The position numbers and the translations under genes are program-made. This document shows positions 59,244 to 64,000 of a DNA stretch of 64,000 nucleotides, piece after piece. A model generated the notes under the pieces. It was given only the letters and a program-made list of their open reading frames with translations. It was not told the DNA's origin and did no database searches. Where the stretch lies: positions 17,302 to 81,301 of the forward strand of contig WGMZ01000004.1 in assembly GCA_016124735.1 (NCBI GenBank), written 5' to 3'. How positions within the stretch are numbered: position 1 is the stretch's first letter; each line of letters opens with the position of its first letter. This DNA comes from Bacteroidota bacterium. GTDB lineage: Bacteria > Bacteroidota > Bacteroidia > UBA8524.

Positions 59244-62200
59244 TGGAGAAGAATCAACTTGATAGAATGCGTCTCTTCTCCGTTTAACAGTATAAGCGTG
59301 TAGACTCCGGGCTTCCAATCTTCGCATGCAAGAATCCTATTCTCTGAAGATTTGGATTCACCCTGCAAAATCAATTTACCGTTCATGTCTACAATCTTGA
59401 ATTGAAAATTCCAGTCAGATTTATTGATAAGATTGAAAGAGCCTGAACTCGGGTTGGGATATACCTTCACCTGACCAAATGCTGGGTTTTCAATTCCCGT
59501 ATGCGTGTTTTGAAGCACGAATACGCTGTCTTGTAGCGTATCCGCCTGAAAAACAATCCAAGAACTTCGCTGTCCCGCACCAGAATTGCCCCCAACACGT
59601 GCATGAATCAGCTTGGATCCATACCAGAAGGTATCGCTTAAATTGACCCATGAAGCAAATTGTTTAGCCTTCCAGGGAATATTTGCAATAACCTGAATGG
59701 CCAGGGTGTCTCCGTATGCATTGGCGAATAATGTATCCGGTGAAACAGACAGGCTGTCCGGAATGAGTGGAGGCAATATCACAACCGGGAAATTTGACAG
59801 AGGGCTTATGCAGCCAAAACTATTGGTTTCTTGAGCATAAATCGTATCTCTTCCCTGGCTTGCCCAAATAAATTGAACAGAATCACCGGTATTCACTAAA
59901 GCAAATCCATTTGCATTCCAGTTCATACTTGAGCCTGCAATTAAGCTTGTGGAATACCAAATAGAATCGAGCGCTCTTACTGTGTCAGATCCCATGATTA
60001 CCGGAGCAGCCGGCACCGGGTTCCAAGTGAAATGCGTGGTATCTGTAGCCGACTCACAACCGAAAGCATTGGTTATTTTCATATGGTAATCGGCAGAATC
60101 CTGAACCACAAATTGCCCCAGCATATTGCTGTCTGATAGATGAGAATTTTCGAATAAATAATAGTTCCAGCCTGAGTTAATACTATCCGCAAAAATTTGA
60201 GTAGTTGCACCGGGGCAAACCGAATCCAGCTGCAATGCGACATGAGAAACCATTGGATGACTTAAGACCATTACTTGCATTGAATCGGATGCCTTGCAAT
60301 GGTATTGATTTTCCAGCTCCAAGCGAATGGTTAATGTATCTGCAATGGCATTCGACCAGATAAAGGTAGCCGCGCTATCTTGAACCATGCCGTTCATTGT
60401 CCAATATCGTCCCGCAGAAAATCCCGACGAGTCTGTCAATTCAAACCGGTTGCCTTTGAGGCATTGAATGCTGTCGCTCAAAAGATGAATTTGAGCTACG
60501 GGTTCTTCAAAAACCTGGAATTCTATTCCATCCCGAATATCCGACACATCATTTAAATCTGCCAAAATTAAATACCTTCCAGTATCACCGGATGAAAAGA
60601 ATAGGTTAGCGTGTAAAACCTGACTAATCAGTGTATCCTTATATTTTTGCAATGAGGTCCAGTTACCATTGATGTACTTGAATAATTCAATTTGGATTCC
60701 ATTGGAGTCCTTCTGAAGATTGCTGCCATAAACATCAAAAGACAAGGTATCTGGAAATCCGCAAAAAGAGGTTTCAGGCAGGTCTATCTTGACAGACCCA
60801 TTGCTTCCCTTTTTCTGCAAATAGCGCCTATCTGAGAACGTACTCAAATAAAAAGAGCCCCCAACAGTAAGGCCATCATCCTGCAGGTAAAAATCCTTTG
60901 CATCAAAGGCGAATCTGGGAGGCATTGAATTGTATTCTTTCAGCGTCAGTGGATCCAATACACGGACATATGCCGAAATCCCTTCATGACTTGTCGGATG
61001 ATTAGGGACATAGTATTCCTCACTGACAAGTATATAGAGTTTTCCGTCCTTATATTTCATCTGATAAGGTCGTGTTCTATAGCCAACCTTGCTATACCAG
61101 TAAAGCACCCTAGTCCAATCCGACCTTCTGTAAACTTCAAAATAGGGATACGTTGAAGAAGGGTTAAGACGCGTGTCGGTATAATATCCAACAAAAACAA
61201 AACTATCGTTGACGTAGTAGGACATCCCACGATTATGGAAGCTACTGGTGATCACAGTGTAGCCAAAGTCCGTGTCATTCATTTGAACCATCCTTGTAAC
61301 TGGATAGGGGCTTGAATCCTCATCCATAAAAACAATGTCTCTTCCATTTCCACGGTACCGACTAAAAATCGATCTTATCTTCCCTCCCAATGGCTGCATG
61401 GTCTGACCTGTTGAAGTATCTGTTACCACCAATCCCTGGTATGTTTTCCCATTCAAAGAATAAGAGAAAGAACCAGAAAATAGTAACTTATCTCCGGCCG
61501 AGAATATTTCAGAAACCTTTGTTACGGGACAGTTCCACTGGGTTATTCTCTTATTCACCAGATCATACATGTACCAACCATCATTTCTTGTGGAGTCCGT
61601 CGAAACGATGGTACCCGTAGCATGGAACAATAACCTGGTTTTACTTACATGCTGAATACGGTCTGCGACTATTCGAGAATAGCCACTAAAAGCATTTGCC
61701 TTCAACCCAAGTTCAATTAACTCGCCAGTACTAATCTTATAGGCGGCTACACCTATGGCTTTGTATTGTGTATTTATCGCTTCACTTTGATACAGAAATT
61801 GATTGCCCGAAGCCACTATCCTGTTGGGAGCATAGTCCATCAAACCCAATTTTGGGGTAATTACCGAATCCCTCTGAACCTGAATACCATAACCATAATT
61901 GGCTTTATCCCACACATTGTAGTTTGGATATAACTTTAGTAGCCCTACTCGTACTAATTTGTCTGGAAAACAAACAAAATCATTGACAGTAGTGAATCGT
62001 TCCTCTGTATGGGTCAAAAGATTGAATCTGTACATGTAGTATGTTGACCCATACAGATAATTACCCGAGAACTGCCAGCTATTCGCGAATCGTAATGAGG
62101 AGCTGGAAAACAAATCTTGACCTAACGAATAATCTGTTAATGAGATCTTAGCCATTCCATTTCTGCTCAGACCATTGATTATAGTATAATCGCCTTTGAG

Positions 62201-63949
62201 ATACAGTTCATTGTTATGCGCCTCAATCATGCTTACTTTCGTCCCATTAAAGGCAATTGGGATGGAATCCGCCTGAAGGTTAAATCCATTGAAATACGTT
62301 AGAAATTTCACGTTTCTTCTCCCAATTCTCGTGAAGTTCCCCGCCACGAATATTTTAGAATGAATTACCTGTATATCCTCAATATTTCCATTGGATGGAA
62401 ATTTCCAGGGGTAGAATTCGCCATTCGAAAGATTCATTGCGTAAGCTGCCATTATTGGTTCCCTGTCAAGAGTAATTCCATTACCACTCATAAATAAGAC
62501 ATTAGAACCGCTACTTGTCAAATGGGGTATCATGTGGTCGTTGAAAGTAACCTTAGACTGTATTGGCTTTCCCGTATTTCTGTCCACTTTAACATATTTG
62601 GTCACAAAAACATCTTCATTGACTCCAACGGCGTTGGGAAATCCTCCCACTAAATGAATAAAATTTCTTGTGATACACATATCCATACCCGCACTTAGCC
62701 AGGGCAATTCCCTTGAGGCACCCAAATTACTGATTGAAAAATCAGGTAAGGAGAAAGAGGCTATTCCGTATCGGAAAATGGATGGAGAATAAAGTTGTGT
62801 GAATGCACCAGCCAAATACAAGGTATCATCAAACACCTCTATATCCGTAACCTGCCCACTAAAATTCAAATAGCTAAGCTGCTGCCCACTTTGCAATCCA
62901 TAAACTGTTACTGCATTGTTGATATTCTTTTTTTTTAGAATGACCATCGTATCGTAGAGTATCGCCTCTTGAACATTTTCACTAAAGCTTACACTACTTA
63001 TCAGATTTCCATTGGTATCAATAACATGATAACTACCTGGGGTTCCATTGATGTCAAACTTACCTTGACCGTAAAGCAATATTTTATTTTTATTCCCATA
63101 GGCAGTCAAATTTTGCCCCTTTGTGATACCAAGGTTTTCAATTTGCCCTGATTTCTTGTTCAACAAACTGATAGTATATTGCCCGTTTTGTGGAGAATAG
63201 TTTATTGCCGTTTCATGAACATTGATGCGACCGTTTGAATAGCGAACCCAATCCACAAACTCTCCAGAAAAATTATTTATTACGCTTGAATTTGAATCAT
63301 CCAACATATACACCTTAGAAGGCATTCGGCCAAGTCCGGCAATGGAATCCATCTGATCAGAACGCATAATGGTTGCATATAGGGTTCCACTATCCGTCAG
63401 GTTGAGCATCGTTAAACGAGAGGCGCTACCGTAAGAACTAACAATTTCAATGTGCCAGGGTGTATATTGGTTATTTGTTAGGTCAAAACATTTACCCACC
63501 GCTCTGGAGCCAGGAGAAAGATTAACTGAACCCGAATCACAGAGAAAATAAATTTTATCGTTTTGAATATCGAATTGTCCAATCGGCCCGGGGAGATTTG
63601 GAAACTCATTGCGAATTTGGAAGGAAGGAAGGTCGATCAGGGCAAATCCATCTCTGTTTAATTGGCCAAATTTTGTAAAGTTACCCCGAATAATAAGGTA
63701 ATCCTCAATTGAGCGAAATTCAAAGATTTCTTGGTCCAAAGAAATGCGTCTGTCTTCATATTCTCTAAATGTCCGCGCATCATAAACACGCATTTCTTTC
63801 GTGTTCGTGATGGCACCATTCAAGCCCTTGTTGGCTGCTGGAATACCTTGGATATAAAAATTACATGACTGTCCGTTTAATTCCCACCACGTCGTATTCT
63901 GGCGGAGCTGGAATCTAACTTGCCTGTAAAAATACAGGATATGACTCAT
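59240..63949 (-). CDS. Very large T9SS-tailed beta-propeller-like protein
   Basis: 1569 residues from the ATG at 63949. The region 60-1060 is a set of loosely repeating beta segments (such as IQDVIHSKIFVAGNFTRIG-like and VTDIEVFDDTLYLAGAFTQL) resembling propeller or delta-60-type repeats. Then come Ig-like domains (about 1060-1390), a BACON-like domain (about 1395-1485, with SVSPDTLFANAYGD and WVNLSDTFWYG) and a type A sorting domain from VYPNPSSGSFNLI. This should be a surface protein, yet the first residues (MSHILYFYRQVRFQLRQ) do not form a signal peptide and a TAA in the same frame directly precedes the ATG. So the N-terminus is missing, either through a nonsense change or because the true start lies beyond. 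Confidence 0.85.
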   Translation of the reverse strand: MSHILYFYRQVRFQLRQNTTWWELNGQSCNFYIQGIPAANKGLNGAITNTKEMRVYDARTFREYEDRRISLDQEIFEFRSIEDYLIIRGNFTKFGQLNRDGFALIDLPSFQIRNEFPNLPGPIGQFDIQNDKIYFLCDSGSVNLSPGSRAVGKCFDLTNNQYTPWHIEIVSSYGSASRLTMLNLTDSGTLYATIMRSDQMDSIAGLGRMPSKVYMLDDSNSSVINNFSGEFVDWVRYSNGRINVHETAINYSPQNGQYTISLLNKKSGQIENLGITKGQNLTAYGNKNKILLYGQGKFDINGTPGSYHVIDTNGNLISSVSFSENVQEAILYDTMVILKKKNINNAVTVYGLQSGQQLSYLNFSGQVTDIEVFDDTLYLAGAFTQLYSPSIFRYGIASFSLPDFSISNLGASRELPWLSAGMDMCITRNFIHLVGGFPNAVGVNEDVFVTKYVKVDRNTGKPIQSKVTFNDHMIPHLTSSGSNVLFMSGNGITLDREPIMAAYAMNLSNGEFYPWKFPSNGNIEDIQVIHSKIFVAGNFTRIGRRNVKFLTYFNGFNLQADSIPIAFNGTKVSMIEAHNNELYLKGDYTIINGLSRNGMAKISLTDYSLGQDLFSSSSLRFANSWQFSGNYLYGSTYYMYRFNLLTHTEERFTTVNDFVCFPDKLVRVGLLKLYPNYNVWDKANYGYGIQVQRDSVITPKLGLMDYAPNRIVASGNQFLYQSEAINTQYKAIGVAAYKISTGELIELGLKANAFSGYSRIVADRIQHVSKTRLLFHATGTIVSTDSTRNDGWYMYDLVNKRITQWNCPVTKVSEIFSAGDKLLFSGSFSYSLNGKTYQGLVVTDTSTGQTMQPLGGKIRSIFSRYRGNGRDIVFMDEDSSPYPVTRMVQMNDTDFGYTVITSSFHNRGMSYYVNDSFVFVGYYTDTRLNPSSTYPYFEVYRRSDWTRVLYWYSKVGYRTRPYQMKYKDGKLYILVSEEYYVPNHPTSHEGISAYVRVLDPLTLKEYNSMPPRFAFDAKDFYLQDDGLTVGGSFYLSTFSDRRYLQKKGSNGSVKIDLPETSFCGFPDTLSFDVYGSNLQKDSNGIQIELFKYINGNWTSLQKYKDTLISQVLHANLFFSSGDTGRYLILADLNDVSDIRDGIEFQVFEEPVAQIHLLSDSIQCLKGNRFELTDSSGFSAGRYWTMNGMVQDSAATFIWSNAIADTLTIRLELENQYHCKASDSMQVMVLSHPMVSHVALQLDSVCPGATTQIFADSINSGWNYYLFENSHLSDSNMLGQFVVQDSADYHMKITNAFGCESATDTTHFTWNPVPAAPVIMGSDTVRALDSIWYSTSLIAGSSMNWNANGFALVNTGDSVQFIWASQGRDTIYAQETNSFGCISPLSNFPVVILPPLIPDSLSVSPDTLFANAYGDTLAIQVIANIPWKAKQFASWVNLSDTFWYGSKLIHARVGGNSGAGQRSSWIVFQADTLQDSVFVLQNTHTGIENPAFGQVKVYPNPSSGSFNLINKSDWNFQFKIVDMNGKLILQGESKSSENRILACEDWKPGVYTLILLNGEETHSIKLILLH

Positions 63950-64000
63950 TTAGAATTCTTTAATCGTTACAGAACTGAAGCTCAATGTAAGGCCCATTGG
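63950..64000 (-). CDS. C-terminal end of an upstream reading frame
   Basis: The last 51 bases encode, in the frame of the large T9SS gene, PMGLTLSFSSVTIKEF and a TAA at 63950-63952, directly before its ATG. It looks like a terminal beta-strand of an outer-membrane barrel, or it may be the earlier part of the same protein cut by a stop. The gene begins outside the window. Confidence 0.35.
   Translation of the reverse strand, partial: PMGLTLSFSSVTIKEF

Overview
The window looks like chromosomal DNA of a member of the phylum Bacteroidota; I cannot place it below phylum. The signs are several secreted proteins ending in type IX secretion (T9SS) type A sorting domains, two TonB-dependent receptors (one with an N-terminal carboxypeptidase-regulatory-like domain), many SCKK-type lipoproteins, a PID-CTERM-like small protein, menaquinone genes, a methionine synthase split into two genes, and many starts preceded within 5-20 bases by TAnnTTTG, the Bacteroidota -7 promoter element. 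Ribosome binding sites are generally not recognisable. No rRNA, tRNA, CRISPR array or prophage was seen.

Layout. 1-5.8 kb: a partial secreted protein, a TonB receptor operon with small envelope proteins, an AlkB-type alkane monooxygenase and a lipoprotein. 5.8-14.7 kb: a long minus-strand run (YihY membrane protein, fused 2-oxoacid dehydrogenase E1, subtilisin with T9SS tail, 2OG-Fe(II) oxygenase, beta-helix lipoprotein, ComF). 14.8-16.6 kb: thiL, then a patch of direct repeats and small hairpins in front of a Y1 (IS200/RAYT-like) transposase. 16.6-24.5 kb: TerB-like protein, menC, menA and an SDR (a coupled minus-strand set), two plus-strand genes, then YqeY, a phosphosulfolactate-synthase-like protein and a TPR protein. 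24.6-31.6 kb: T9SS proteins around a second TonB receptor that is paired with a beta-helix lipoprotein. 31.6-38.9 kb: radC, rpsT, a 430-base spacer containing a 9-base tandem repeat, a translationally coupled glycyl-tRNA synthetase / PsbP-like / aldehyde dehydrogenase operon, a secreted-protein gene interrupted by one in-frame TAG, and a sugar nucleotidyltransferase.

39-52 kb: nitronate monooxygenase, tandem paralogous envelope proteins, an M16 peptidase, an O-methyltransferase, aat, a PKD lipoprotein, the three-gene proton-translocating transhydrogenase (pntAA-pntAB-pntB), a flippase-like membrane protein, an alpha/beta hydrolase and a WG-repeat protein. 52-56.5 kb: a SAM-I riboswitch with its promoter in front of the split methionine synthase, whose halves are separated by a four-helix-bundle (S23-type) gene flanked by short repeats. 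56.5-64 kb: a secreted protein of unknown role, an M14 metallopeptidase, and a 1569-residue T9SS-tailed protein with a BACON-like domain but no visible signal peptide.

No clearly new multi-gene system is evident. The most unusual items are the amber-interrupted secreted gene, the hairpin-rich transposase neighbourhood, the four-helix gene between the methionine synthase halves under riboswitch control, a 29-base dispersed hairpin in three spacers, and the TonB receptor / beta-helix lipoprotein pair.
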